Positions 1 through 10,617 of a DNA stretch of 64,000 nt are shown piece after piece; the first letter of the stretch is position 1; each line of letters starts with the position of its first letter. The stretch is from NCBI RefSeq assembly GCF_014898055.3, contig NW_023601754.1, positions 49,469,013 to 49,533,012 of the forward strand. The letters are read 5' to 3'. This stretch comes from Talpa occidentalis (lineage: Eukaryota; Chordata; Mammalia; Eulipotyphla; Talpidae). The notes under the pieces are model-generated. The model saw only the letters and a list, made by a program, of their open reading frames with translations. It did not search any database and had not been told where the DNA came from. The translations under genes were made by a program, and so were the position numbers.

Positions 1-260
1 AGGGAGTGGCAGGGCCTAATTTAAATTCTGACAAGTTCCTTACCACCTCCCAACCAAATCGCTGTGGGGGCTGCCACCAGAGTGGAGACCTCTGGGGGCT
101 CCAGCATCTACTGAGCCCGGTGCAGGCCTGGATGGCAGTAACAGAAGCTTCCTGACTACAGTTCACGTTCTCCACAATCTCTGTCAGCCTGCTTGCTCCC
201 CACATGGTGTCACAACCTGAGGTACTCTCCCTGCTGATGAAGTGGGCTCAGCCAGCTTAC

Positions 261-1579
261 TTTTTCCTGTCGCTTTTCTTCCTCATACTCTTTATTGCCA
301 CTGGTCACCCCCTTGCCATCTTCCAGCAGCTCCCGGAAGAGGTCCACGGGGCCAAAACTTGAGCCTCCCGCCTCGGCTGCTGCAAGCTCAGGTACCGGGT
401 TCTGATGCCTGGCTTTCTTCCGAAGGAATTCTGTGCGAGCCTGGAGGGAAAAGAAATGAGGCAGTACACTGAGAGCCAAGATGGGATTCAACTTAACTGC
501 AAATCTAGTGCAAACCACAGGAAATCTCAGTCCATGATGCTGGGGGCTACAGGAAGCAGAGGGACTGTGAGCCCAGAAGGATCCATGTCCCAGTTGGTGA
601 GAGTGGAGTAAGGGAATGCCTGGGTTTGTAAGCTGCAGATCAAACAAACAGTAAGCCAGAGGGGTTCCCAGCCCACAGTAAGAACAGCTGTAACACAGTA
701 AGAACAGCTGTGAAGGCAGCCAAAATACATTTCAGGTCAAGCGATTTCTATTCCAGACAGTTCTAAGTCAGCCCGGAAAAATCTGAGCTGCTACGGATAT
801 ATTAATTTTTAAAATCCCTACCACCACACAGACAGCGTCGAGGATCACGTTACCTGAAAGGACGGAGAGCTAAGTGTAAACGAAACACGTTAGGCGCTAT
901 AAAGAAAGTCTCTGGCAATGGTGGTGGTGGTGGGGGGGGGTGTCAGGGAACAGTCTCCCCAGATGGGGCGGGGCTGGCTGTCCCACTGTGGTCCCTGCAA
1001 AGTGGCTTCCTCTCTCTGGCACCATCTCATGTCTCTGCCTAATGACCACCGCGCCTTTACAGGAACGAACGGCGCTTGAGAGAATCCGCCAAGTCAAGCA
1101 CTTTGCACGGGGTGAGCGCACAGTACAGGCGCTCAACAAACGGGGGTGCAAACCAAAAAAAACCGGTCTCAGTTTCCTTGAACTGCCCGAGGGTTCACGT
1201 ACACGCGCAACGAGTCCCTTATCAAGCTCCTACTGTGTGCCAGGTGCTGCTCTGGCGACGGGAAGCACACGCGTGAAGGAAACCGAGGCGCGAGGCGGTC
1301 GAGGGGGTGTCGGCGCAGGTGGTCGCAGGTACCCGGCCCCGACATCCGCACCGGGCGCCCCGCGCTTGCGCGCACCCCCACTTCCGGCCCCCACGACGCG
1401 CCTGCGCGCTCCGCCCGGGCGCCCCGCCGACGGGCCGCCGCGCCTACCTCCTGCTGGGCGAGCAGCACCCTGCGTTCGCGCTCCTTCTCCTCCTCCCGGG
1501 CCTGGGCCTCGTCACGCCGCACGCGGGCCACATTGTCCTTGTTCCGGACGTGCCAGCTCTTCTTGGGCAAGATATTCAT
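261..1579 (-). CDS. LENG1: LENG1, first two coding exons (partial)
   Basis: Leukocyte receptor cluster member 1, a small, charged, poorly characterised protein. Coding exon 1 is 1579-1448 and starts [15 protein letters not shown]; exon 2 is 440-261 and begins [14 protein letters not shown]. Exon 1 ends GAG|GTAGG; exon 2 begins after CCTCCAG and ends AAA|GTAAGC. The two exons give 104 codons in frame; the remaining exons lie left of the window. The N-terminus matches the CIR_N type of domain (the KSWH...N..RV..DE pattern), shared with CIR1-like and splicing-associated proteins; a nuclear role is inferred from that family. The start ATG has a good context (gccATGA) and sits in a GC-rich segment just downstream of the TMC4 3' end. 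The intron (441-1447) holds a 20-bp tandem duplication but no other gene. Identification rests on near-identity to my recollection of human LENG1 and on synteny. Confidence 0.93.
674..713. repeat. 20-bp perfect tandem duplication in LENG1 intron
   Basis: Two adjacent identical 20-bp units (674-693 and 694-713), each containing CAGTAAGAACAGCTG. Probably a replication-slippage product; no function is suggested. Confidence 0.85.
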
Positions 1580-1958
1580 GGCGCCGGAGGAGTCCGCGGC
1601 CTGGCGGGACCGCCTCCCGGCACTTCCGATTGGTGAGGCGCGGCCCCGTCCCTGCCGCTCCCCCCTCGCCCGGGATTGGCCCGGGCCCGCTGGCACGCCC
1701 CCTGCGGGTGCGGGGCGGGTTGATTGGCTGAGAAGCCCCCTCCCTTCGCCAGGATCTCGCGTGGCTCTGATGTTGCCTAGCGACGGCCTCCTCCCGCGGG
1801 CCTGAGTCAATCACTAGTGGCCCTGCCCCCGACGCTAGCGGGCTCGGCTGCCGATTGGCTGGCTCGCCTGCCGGTCTCCCTGCCCACCATCTCATTGGCC
1901 TGTGCCCCTCGGACTTCCGTGCGCAAGTTTCAGAGCCCGCTCGGACGCCTCAGCGCTG
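1580..1958 (-). promoter_or_regulatory. LENG1: GC-rich LENG1 promoter region abutting TMC4 3' end
   Basis: A GC- and CpG-rich segment of under 400 bases lies between the TMC4 polyadenylation signal and the LENG1 start codon. It holds several ATTGG/CCAAT-type boxes (around 1629, 1674, 1720, 1853 and 1894 on the plus strand). No TATA box is evident. It is probably the LENG1 core promoter; the exact start site cannot be read from sequence. Confidence 0.6.
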
Positions 1959-1964
1959 TTTATT
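1959..1964 (-). terminator. TMC4: TMC4 polyadenylation signal AATAAA
   Basis: AATAAA on the minus strand, 160 bases past the TMC4 stop codon at 2124. It gives a short 3' UTR and ends TMC4 only about 380 bases upstream of the LENG1 start. Confidence 0.8.
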
Positions 1965-2123
1965 GATGCTGGGGGGACAGACACTGGGCAGGGACTTGGG
2001 GGCCCTGGAACTCTCCGAATCGCAGGGTGGGAAGGGCGCGGGCCTTCTCCGGTTGTGCCGTGTTGTAGAGGACGTCGCCTGGGGCATCTCAGAGTGGGAC
2101 GTCACCCCAGCCGGTCTGGGAGG

Positions 2124-5100
2124 TCAAAGAGTCGCCCGGGCCGAGCTCAGCGCCACGGCGCGCTGTGCCAGGAAGACTTTATTCTGGGCTTCCTGGGGTG
2201 AAAGATAAAGAGAGGTGGCGGTGAGACGCATCCCTCTCCCCCAAGCCCCTTCCCATCCATATTCCCGGGGAGCCCTTCTCAGGCACCCCACTTGGCTCAC
2301 CATCTCCATCTGACGTTTGAGTGCAGAGATGAGACGTCCGTATGAGTTAGCCAGAGCCAGGGTATACGCCATCAGGATGCTAGAGGAGACCGGAATGACA
2401 GCCGCTCGCGAAACGCTCTTGCCAGTGTCACTGACTTACGATGCCTTTGAAACCGCGGGCCTGGATCTCTAACTTCAGACCCAGGAAGGCCAATTTCCAT
2501 CCGACTCCTCCCTCTGACCAGGAGTCCAGGCCCCCAGCCTCCTCCCTCAGACCTAAGAGTCCAGGCCCCCGTTCTCCCTCCCAGGAGTTTGGGTCCCCAG
2601 TTCCCTCCTTTCTTAGACACACATGCAGCAGGGTCCCCAGATCCCACACATTCAAACTCAGACCTGAAAGTCTGAACCTCCTCACCTGGAGATCAGCAGA
2701 AGGGGCACAGCAAAAGCCTGGGTGCCCAGGAAGAAGAGAAAATTCTGGGCCGTCTCAGGGAGGTCACAAATAGATTTGGGGATCTGGTCCCAGATGGATG
2801 ACTGTCCCCGGAATGGACCGCACAGCTTAGAAGGTGGGATCCTGAAGTCAGAGGCAGGCAGAGCTCAACATAGTCAAGAGTCAGCGTCTTGGATGAGGGT
2901 GAGGGAAGGGAGAGAGGCAGGCACCTCCCACACTTACAGGAAGATGCTGTAAAGAACAGGAACAGCAGACATGGCCAGACCCAGGAGGAGGACCAAAGGG
3001 AAGAAGAAATTTGCAGTGGAAGCTCGAAAGGTGCGCGAGGCCGGGGAGCAGGCGGAAAAAAGTATGAACTGGAGGGGAGAGGAGGGGAAAGCAGTGTGAG
3101 CTCCAGCCTCTCCTTTTTCACCATCCAGTAACCCTGGCCCCCAGCCCTGTCTCAGTCAGGACCCAGGAGTCCTCATTTTTTTCCCACCATCAGACCCAGG
3201 AGTCAGTACCCCGCCCCTCATCCCTCAAACCTAAAAGTCAGGATGACCTACACCCCTTCTCTCACACCCAGTGCCCTCCCCTCTCAGGACTCAGTAGTCT
3301 GGGGCCCCAGCATCCTCATCCTGTAGGACCCTGAAGTCACACCCCTCAGTCCCCACCTCACCCAGCACCCAGACCCTCCTGCTTCGCCGCACCCAAGGAT
3401 CCTCCCTCCCCCTCACCTTCTTTAAATAGAAAAGCAGCAGGAACTTGGCCGCATTGAGTAGGGGCAGGAGAGGACAGAAAAAACTGCCCACCCAGACCAC
3501 CGTCTGTGCATAGATGAGCCCCAGCACCTCGTCGGGCACCTGGAACTCCCGTGATCCCAACATGCGTCCCAGAGCTCCGGGACAGAGGCCACCGCACAGC
3601 CTGAGGGGCAGGACCAGCTGAGTCAGGGGTGCGCCACCCGTGATTTCCAAGCTTCTCCCCTCCCGCCCTATGGGAAGTGCGGTTCTGGAGGGGGTGTGCC
3701 CAAGGGACGGCGCCTGCTTGCCAGGTAGGGGTGTGGTCAGAGAGAAGATCACCTAACACTAAAAGGGGCAGAGGCTGAGGACCTGGCCTAAAGAAACTGA
3801 GCAGTCAGAGGCCGGGATGGAAAGGGGCGGGGCAAAGGGAGTGGATGAGGAGCGGGGATCTCACTTCAGGGGCAACTGGATGAGGAACGTGACGGCGAAT
3901 CCAGTCAGCAGATCAAAGAGCATAAGTTTGTACATCTCTTGCCCCAGTCGAGTCTCCCAGCACTGAGAAAAGAAGAAACCAGGCAGAAAGACCTCAGGAC
4001 CCAGGCACCTAAAGGCCTGAGCCCTTGAGTCTCCAAATTGCTAGCACATGGGCATAGTATCAGCACTTTGTCTGGATAGGTCCATACCCCCGTCCCCAAA
4101 GGGAGGACATTCTAGCACCTCAAGCTCCTCTTTCCTCCCCGAACCAGGAGTCTAGACCCCAGCTTCCCATTTCCTTCCAGGACCTAGGAGTCCTAGCGCC
4201 CCTCCACCCCAGTCCTTCCTACCGGAAACTCTTTGGAATTATAGCCACAGAGTTTGCACTGCTCTTCCTCAGGATTGCCGCTGCAAGTGATCTGATCCCA
4301 GAGAGAGAAGAGCAAGACCATCAGGGAGGCCAGGCGGAGAAACACCGTCCTGGCAAGGGCAAGCAAGAGGAAGGGAAATCAGCACGGACCAAGCATCCAC
4401 CGCGTGCCAGGACCTTCCTGCTGGGAAACACTCACAATTCTCCCATTTCACAGATGAAGACATTGAGGCTCAATGACGGAGCATGAGAATTTGCATCCAG
4501 ATCTCACATCTCACTGGATCCCATGTCCCCCAGATGTCTTATCTGCTAAACTGTGTCTTTTGACCAGCCTCGCCAGCATTCCCGCCCACCCCAGAAGGCT
4601 GGAACCTTAGCAGGACAAGAGCAATCTGGCGGCTCCTGGTGTAGCCCTCTATCGGGGCGAGGAGCTTGAACACGGGTGGCAGCACGAAGTTGAACCCGGA
4701 AATGAAGGCGGACGGAAGGTAATCCACCCCCAGCGCTACCAGTGGTGTCTTCTGGACAAAGGCCATTTTCTGTGAGGGAAGGAGGGTGGGCCAAGAGATG
4801 ACGCTGTTGGGTCTTGCAGGAGCCAGTCTAAGGTGCTCCCCCAGCCTCTTCTTCCTTGAGGACCCGGAAGCCTTGGGTCCTAATATGCCTCCCCAACCCC
4901 TCCTCTGTAAGAACCCGGGAATCATAAAGTTAATCCCCTTCACCCTTGGAAATGTAGGTTTCAAGATTGTGTCCCCTCTTTCCCCTCAAGAGCCTTCCGC
5001 ACCTTTAGCTCCACGGTGTACTCCGTAACCCAGTAGATACCATAGAAGGCGGCGCCCAGAAGCGCCATCACTACCAGGTTGAGCAGCACCCTCACTGACC

Positions 5101-8100
5101 ACAGCCTGACTTGCTGCCCCAGGGTCCGCACTGCAGCCTTTTGCCGCACCTTCGCTTCCTCCAGTTCCACCTGAGAGGAGAGATGTCTAATCACGCCCCA
5201 TTCCCCTACGTCCAGTGGTCCAGCATCCCGCCTTGACTTGAAGGGAAGCCACACTGCCCCTCTAGACTTCTGTGATCCTTGTCATACCCCTCCCGGTGAT
5301 GATCTAGCTCTCCCGGCCCCTTCCTTCCACGGCCCTGCCGGGCTCCCTAGCTGCACCCCTTCATCGTCCTGCTCAGCACCCCAGCCACACCCCTGCATGG
5401 CTCCATACAACACTGGAGCCTGGTGAGAATTACAGGTCTACTTTATCAAGCCCTTCCTGGCCGTACCCATCTCTTTACACCAAGGGGCTTTGGGCCCCAT
5501 CCCCTTCCTGCAGCTGTTTTTCCTGTACCTTTTGACCTTAGGCAAGCCTACCCTGGTCACCACCCAGCCCACACGTTCCCCCAAGGCCCACCTCCTGAGG
5601 AGAAAGCTCCGCTCAACATCTACCTGGAGCTCCGACTCTGGTCTAGGCCCCACTCCCACTCTGGCGGTAGACCCTGCCCCCTAGGCCCACCTGCAACTCA
5701 AAGCGGATGTTGCGCTGTCGCAGCTGCACATAGACATCTCCACAGAGGCCAAAGTCCCAGGCGGAGAACACCCGGTGACTGTAGCTGGTCAGAGCCCCCG
5801 ACTCAGCCAACAATGTCTGCTTCAGCCCACGCACGGAGCTAAGAGAGAGGAGACGGGGTGTGGCAGGAGCCTGAGGGAGAGCCGTTGGGCCAGGGCCAAC
5901 GGAAGAGTTTAGAGATACCCCGAGGAAGGCATACTGGAACTCAGGGACAGAACTCCAGAGGGAAGGACCAGGGGTGGATGGAGAGGGACAAAGATACTAG
6001 GGAGAGACAGACTTCAAGGGGACATTGAGACTCCAATGGGGACAGACTAAAGAACAGGAGACAAAGACTCAGAAGGAGGAAAAGAGACCTAGAAAGCAGG
6101 AGTCCAGGAAATAAGAGAGAGGGCCTCCCTGGTGGCGCAAGGGCTTGAGCACAGCACTGTGAAGATGTCCGCAGCCTCTGCAGCATGGGTTCCATCCCCA
6201 GCCAGGGAGCTACCCACAGGGCCCAGCAGACCTCTCCTGTCTCCCCACTGTTCCCCTCAGCAGTGAATTTCAGTAAATCTGCCCATTCTGCTCCCCACTG
6301 TGTCTCTGGTGAATCCTCTCACCACCACCGCCACCCCCACCTCCGGCCTGTACTCCAGTTCCTGTCTGCATAAATACATTTTACATTTTTTTAAAATTGA
6401 TTTCAATTCACAGAGAAAGGGGTAACAGAGAAGGGCTCCGGATTCTTGGGGAGAGGGCCTCCTCCACCATGACTCCCCTTCCACCCACCAGAGAAGGGGG
6501 TCTGGGATCCCACGTGTCACTGACCGATGCAGGATGAGCAGCAGGCAGAGGAGGCCAATGGCGAAGACAGAGCACAGGTAGGTGACCGCCAGGGGGTTGC
6601 GGCTCGGGTAGAACCCGTAGAAGAGAGGTGACCATTCTAGATAGCCCTAGGGAGGGGAGGACAGAGAGGGGTCACCGTGGAGTAAGGCGGCTGGAGGGTA
6701 CCGGGAGCAGGAGATGGAAGGGCCACCAGGGCACTGGGGGTTTCAGAGGTCGGCTCCCAGGGACCAGGGCACTCACCTGTCCCGAGAGCAAGTTGAAGAG
6801 TTGGCTGGAGAAGGAGACCAGGCCCTGTTGTGTGGGGTTGTAGGTGCCACACGTCGTGGAGTTGCCACCTGGGGGCCCCGGGGGAGCTTGTCCCACCCAG
6901 GTGGGCAGCAGCGTCAAGCACACCTTGAGCACGGAGGCCAGCACATTGAGAAGCAGCAGGAAGCGCAGCAGCGAGAAGTAGGACTCGGTGCCAGCGCCAT
7001 ATTGGCCTGCGGTGGGGGTGCAGCAGAAAGGCCTGGGGTCCTAACCCCTCCCCTCCCAGCCTCCAGGGTCCAGATCCCCAGCCCCTCCTCCCACGTAGCC
7101 AGGAGTCTGGCCACAGCCCAAGATGCCACCCGCAGCCCCACCGCACCCCCTATCTTCTTCAGCGTCCACGACCAGGGTTTCAAGGTGTGCAGGCCTTTCC
7201 GAAGCTTCTCTTTGGATCTCCGAAGCTGTCGGGCCCAGTGGGTGGCTCTGGATCCCGAGGCTTGAGCCTCTTGGTCCCTGGTGTATCTCTGCCTGGGCAG
7301 GAAACAGAGTCAGACAGAAAGTGAAGGCCCCAGCAGTCCCCACGTGGAAGCCACTCAAGTGGAGAAACATCGTGCCATTGATGGGGTGGTCCTGGGGCCC
7401 AGGTAAGCCGCAGCAGGGAGACTCCCACCTCGGGTGGAGGGGAAGCAGGCTGCAACTGGCTACTGATCGACAGGGCAGCAGCTCTGCTCTTTAAGGAGCG
7501 AGCATGGGGGTGAAACGGGAAAGAAAAGCAAGTTTGGGAAGAGGTTCTGGGAGGTGCAGAGAGGGACGCAGAGAGGCAGTGCATGCTCCCCGCTGCAACC
7601 TTGCTCCTCTTTCTCCCTTCCACACCCCCCAGCATATTTGCTTTCTCAGTACTTAGCGCCTATGTCAAGGCTTCTGCGTTTCTCTATAGGCTAATTGCAA
7701 GAAAAACAATGCAAACAAACAAACAAAAAAAAGACAGGAGGAAAATGTGATACTGTGATTTATAACAAGAAATATTTATATTTGGCATTTGCCCCCATTC
7801 CAGGCACACAGCTCCTAAAAACCTTGGCATATCCTCAGTGATACTGAGAGCGGTCCAGGTGTCTGCGCGTTGACAACGCTTTCAACGGCACCCGAGTTTA
7901 CCTCGAGGCCTTGGCTTTGGCGGCAGGGAGGATGCGTACAGGCTGTCTGGGAACCGAGCTGAGCGTAAAGGGCGGGGCCTGCGCGGGAAGGAGCACCGCG
8001 GGAGATGGGATCTGCCCCCAGTGAGGTAATCCGGCACACCCAGGTAATAAAGCCTTCACTAAACCGCAAAGGACGGGTTCGGAGAGCTTCTGGGTGGGTG

Positions 8101-9730
8101 GACACATGGAGATTCGAGGGTGGTGCCCTGGAGCTGGCATGGGAGCTCCGTGCCCTTTTCCCATATCCCGCTCTCTACATCTCTTTCATGTGGCTGTTCT
8201 GAGTTATCCCCTTTTATAACAAACCGGTGGTCTAGTGAGTGCAGGTTTCCCCGATTCCTGTGAGCTGCTCTGGCAAGCTAACTGCCGCCTATAGCCAGTC
8301 AGTCAGAAGCGCAGGCTACAGCCTGGACGTGGGCTGGCATCTGAGGTGGGGAGGCAGCGGGTTGGCCAAGCCCTTACCCAGCGAAAGCCTGGGAGCTCCA
8401 CTGTTGGCCCTCCTCCTCCTCCTCCTCCGGGGCTCCCCAGGGCAGCACCCCGGGACTTCACACTGTCCCCCAGTAAATCATGGGAGAATTTCAATAGTCA
8501 GACACGCTGCTGGTATTAGGAAATAGCTTGGTGGTTTGGAAAAGCTGCTCCCCCCAGGGATTGATCCCAGAATTGTAGAACAAAAGGATGATTACTTCCA
8601 GGCCTCTCAGAGAGGCGCACAGCACTCCATTCTCAGAAGGGCCATAGTTGTTCAACAACAGGTCCAGCGTTTCCCTTGACACTGTGCCTGGCAAATCATG
8701 TAGCGTCGAGAGGAAGAAGTGAAGGGCAACAGGCTGTGAGGGGGAGGCCAAGACGGACACAAAGGGGAGAGGAAAGATAGAGACAATAGATGCAGCGGGA
8801 AACTGAGGCAAAGGTGGGCTTGGAGGCAGAGAAGAGCGTCCCTGAGACATGGAAACTGGGAGGCAGAGAAGCAGACTCGGACGGGAGAAAAGGAATCCAC
8901 CCGGGCAGAGGGAAACAGGGCAGACTGATGGACAGGGACCCAACAAGGCGGAGGTGGCACGCGCCCCACAGCGGGGGTATCCCCCACAGCGGGGGAGGGC
9001 CTCACCTGTGTGCTCGCCTGGCCTCCATGGGCCAGGGCAGTTCCCGGGAAGGGTGGGCCTGCAGTTCATTTTGGGCAGCTTCAGCGAAGGCCTGGGAGCT
9101 CCACTGCTGGTCCCCGTCCTCCTCCTGGAGGGCTCCCCAGGGCAGCACCCCGGGGCCTCGATACCGAAGTGTAGCAGCACTGGGGAGCTCATTCAGCACA
9201 GAGGACAGTGCCCGGCCTGGAGCAAGAGGCGGGGTGCTGGGAAGACCCAGGAGTCCAGATCCCCAGCCTCCTCTGTCAGACCTAGGAGACCAGATCCCCA
9301 GCCCCTCCCCAAGTGCCCACGTGTGGCACCCCCAGAACCCTGCTACCCCAGCAATGAATCCTGCAACTTTACCCCCTGTATTCTGGATTTTAGGACCTTG
9401 GCTCCTCTTGTTCCTCAAATATCTGTGTCCCAGTCCTAGCTCTTCTCCTTCCCTCCCACAAAGCTCAAATCTGGATCTCAGTACCCCTCCTCCCCCAACT
9501 AGGCGTCCCAGCCTTCTCCCCAGAAACCCAGCAATCGAAACCCCTCCCCCTCCGCCCTCTGGACCCAGAGCCCAGGCCTTGGTGGCTCTCCTCCCTGGGG
9601 ACTTCTACCTAATTTGGGGGGCTAGACCTGACCTCCCCCCTGCTCCCCGACCTGCTCGGGCTTCCCGGGGTGCAGGCCACCTCCCAGAGGAGCCCCGGGG
9701 CTCAGGGTCCCAGGCTGGGCTCTCGTCCAT
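2124..9730 (-). CDS. TMC4: TMC4, transmembrane channel-like protein 4 (complete, 15 coding exons)
   Basis: Multi-pass plasma-membrane protein of the TMC family; human TMC4 is reported as a voltage-dependent chloride channel linked to salt taste. Coding exons: 9730-9652, 9216-9006, 7292-7147, 7006-6777, 6646-6525, 5838-5691, 5170-5003, 4769-4606, 4349-4223, 3962-3865, 3600-3417, 3068-2938, 2841-2686, 2379-2301, 2192-2124. They total 2112 nt, 703 residues plus stop, close to human (about 706-712), and every intron phase matches. The start [11 protein letters not shown] has context gccATGG. The TMC signature [13 protein letters not shown] begins near residue 466, at the start of exon 10. Hydrophobic segments are visible, for example [33 protein letters not shown] and [17 protein letters not shown]. 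The cytosolic N-terminus is charged and the C-terminus is short ([11 protein letters not shown]). Exons 3 and 7 use GTGCGG donors and exon 8 a weak GTTCC donor. Introns carry MIR pieces, a SINE and G-rich repeats. Confidence 0.96.
2515..2640 (-). repeat. Degenerate G-rich intronic repeat, TMC4
   Basis: On the plus strand, copies of a CCAGGAGTCCAGGCCCCCAG-like unit with CTCCTCCCTC spacers recur here. In the TMC4 transcript they read as GGG-rich tracts. Related copies lie near 3140-3330, 4095-4215, 4860-4930 and 7035-7115. Confidence 0.7.
4370..4512 (+). repeat. MIR SINE fragment in TMC4 intron 8
   Basis: Contains the MIR-typical string CATTTCACAGATGAAGACA and a GCGTGCCAGG-like 5' part. Ancient, diverged copy. 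Confidence 0.65.
6121..6399 (+). mobile_element. tRNA-derived SINE (type A)
   Basis: tRNA-like head GGGCCTCCCTGGTGGCGCAA, body ending in a TGCATAAATA tail. Lies inside TMC4 intron 5, opposite to the gene. Confidence 0.85.
7660..8378. other. TMC4 intron 2, part without recognised feature
   Basis: Moderately AT-rich then GC-rich intron sequence. Includes an A-rich stretch near 7705-7730. I see no gene, SINE or conserved signal here. Confidence 0.5.
8379..8456 (-). pseudogene. Partial duplicate of TMC4 coding exon 2 inside intron 2
   Basis: This stretch aligns with the part of coding exon 2 at about 9082-9158. On the minus strand it reads [16 protein letters not shown] then [10 protein letters not shown] and a stop. 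The true exon reads [15 protein letters not shown] then [11 protein letters not shown]. The acidic run is a pure GAG repeat in the copy. The 3' edge, GCTGG followed by GTAAGGG, resembles a splice donor, but no matching acceptor is clear. It could be a dead exon fragment or a rarely used alternative exon; the in-frame stop argues against normal use. Confidence 0.75.
9238..9320 (-). repeat. Degenerate G-rich intronic repeat, TMC4 intron 1
   Basis: Plus strand shows CCCAGGAGTCCAGATCCCCA followed by a second copy, CCTAGGAGACCAGATCCCCA. Same family and orientation as the copies elsewhere in TMC4 and MBOAT7 introns. Confidence 0.7.
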
Positions 9731-9999
9731 GGCCCCAGGCACTGCTGCGCTTCCGTCTCCTGGAGCCACTGGGGCGGGGACTGCCCCAGGTGCGGGAGGA
9801 ATGGGGCGGGTCTGCACCTGGCCGCCAGGTGGCCCAAGGACTGCCGAGCACTTCCTGTTCTCTAGTTCTGGGCAGGCAAGCCCGCAGGTGCCCGCCCGGC
9901 TTCTGGGAGCCTGGCTGGCAGCTGGCACCCCCACGATCGGAATCGGGCTGGCAGCCGGCACCCCCACAGACACTCGGACACAGCATCTTTGTGTGACAC

Positions 10000-10005
10000 T
10001 TTATT
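10000..10005 (-). terminator. MBOAT7: MBOAT7 polyadenylation signal AATAAA
   Basis: Minus-strand AATAAA about 610 bases after the MBOAT7 stop (10618). Only 270 bases separate it from the TMC4 start codon, so the MBOAT7 3' end and the TMC4 promoter must nearly coincide. Confidence 0.75.
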
Positions 10006-10617
10006 GGGGGAGACTGTTGAATTCCGAGCCTGTCTTAGGCCAGAGGATGACAAGGGTGGCAGGAGCGGTGGGACCCCGTGGTAGCTGATGCAACCCGTAG
10101 GATCAGAGGGCCCAAGGCCTGCTCATCAGCGCCCGTGTTTCCCCCACGTGGAAGGGAAGCTTAGACCCCTCCCAGCTCTGAAATACTGGTTGGCTGAGGA
10201 GGAGCAAGAGCTGCGAGAAAGGCACTTCCCACTCCCAGAACGTGTCCTGAAGCTACGTTCCCACACCATGGCCCAAAGGGAATTGGTCCCTGAAACCACG
10301 TGGGAAGGGCAGCACGCTCTGAAAATCTGGACACAGGCACAGGGACCCGGGCACACTCCTGTCTGGACAGCTTCACTTTACGGGCGGGAAACTGCCCTTC
10401 TGGAGACCGGGCCAGAGGTGAGGTAGCAGGGGGTTGTCCCCCTACCCAGACCTGTGCTTTATGGGAGGCCAGGGTTGTGCTGGGGAAGTGGGAATCCTCT
10501 CCAGGCCCCAAGTCAAATGAGGGTTCTTTCTGGCAAAGGAGGCGGCAGCCTGGTTCACAGAATTCCCAGGCAAAAGCTTGGTGGCTGGGCCGCAGGCAGA
10601 AGGGGCAGGATGGCAGC

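Noticed and set aside
940..1731. 263-codon plus-strand open frame
   Set aside because: Antisense to LENG1 exon 1 in GC-rich DNA; no recognisable domain.
8790..10088. 432-codon plus-strand open frame
   Set aside because: It is antisense to TMC4 exons 1-2, whose minus-strand reading matches a known protein with correct splice sites.
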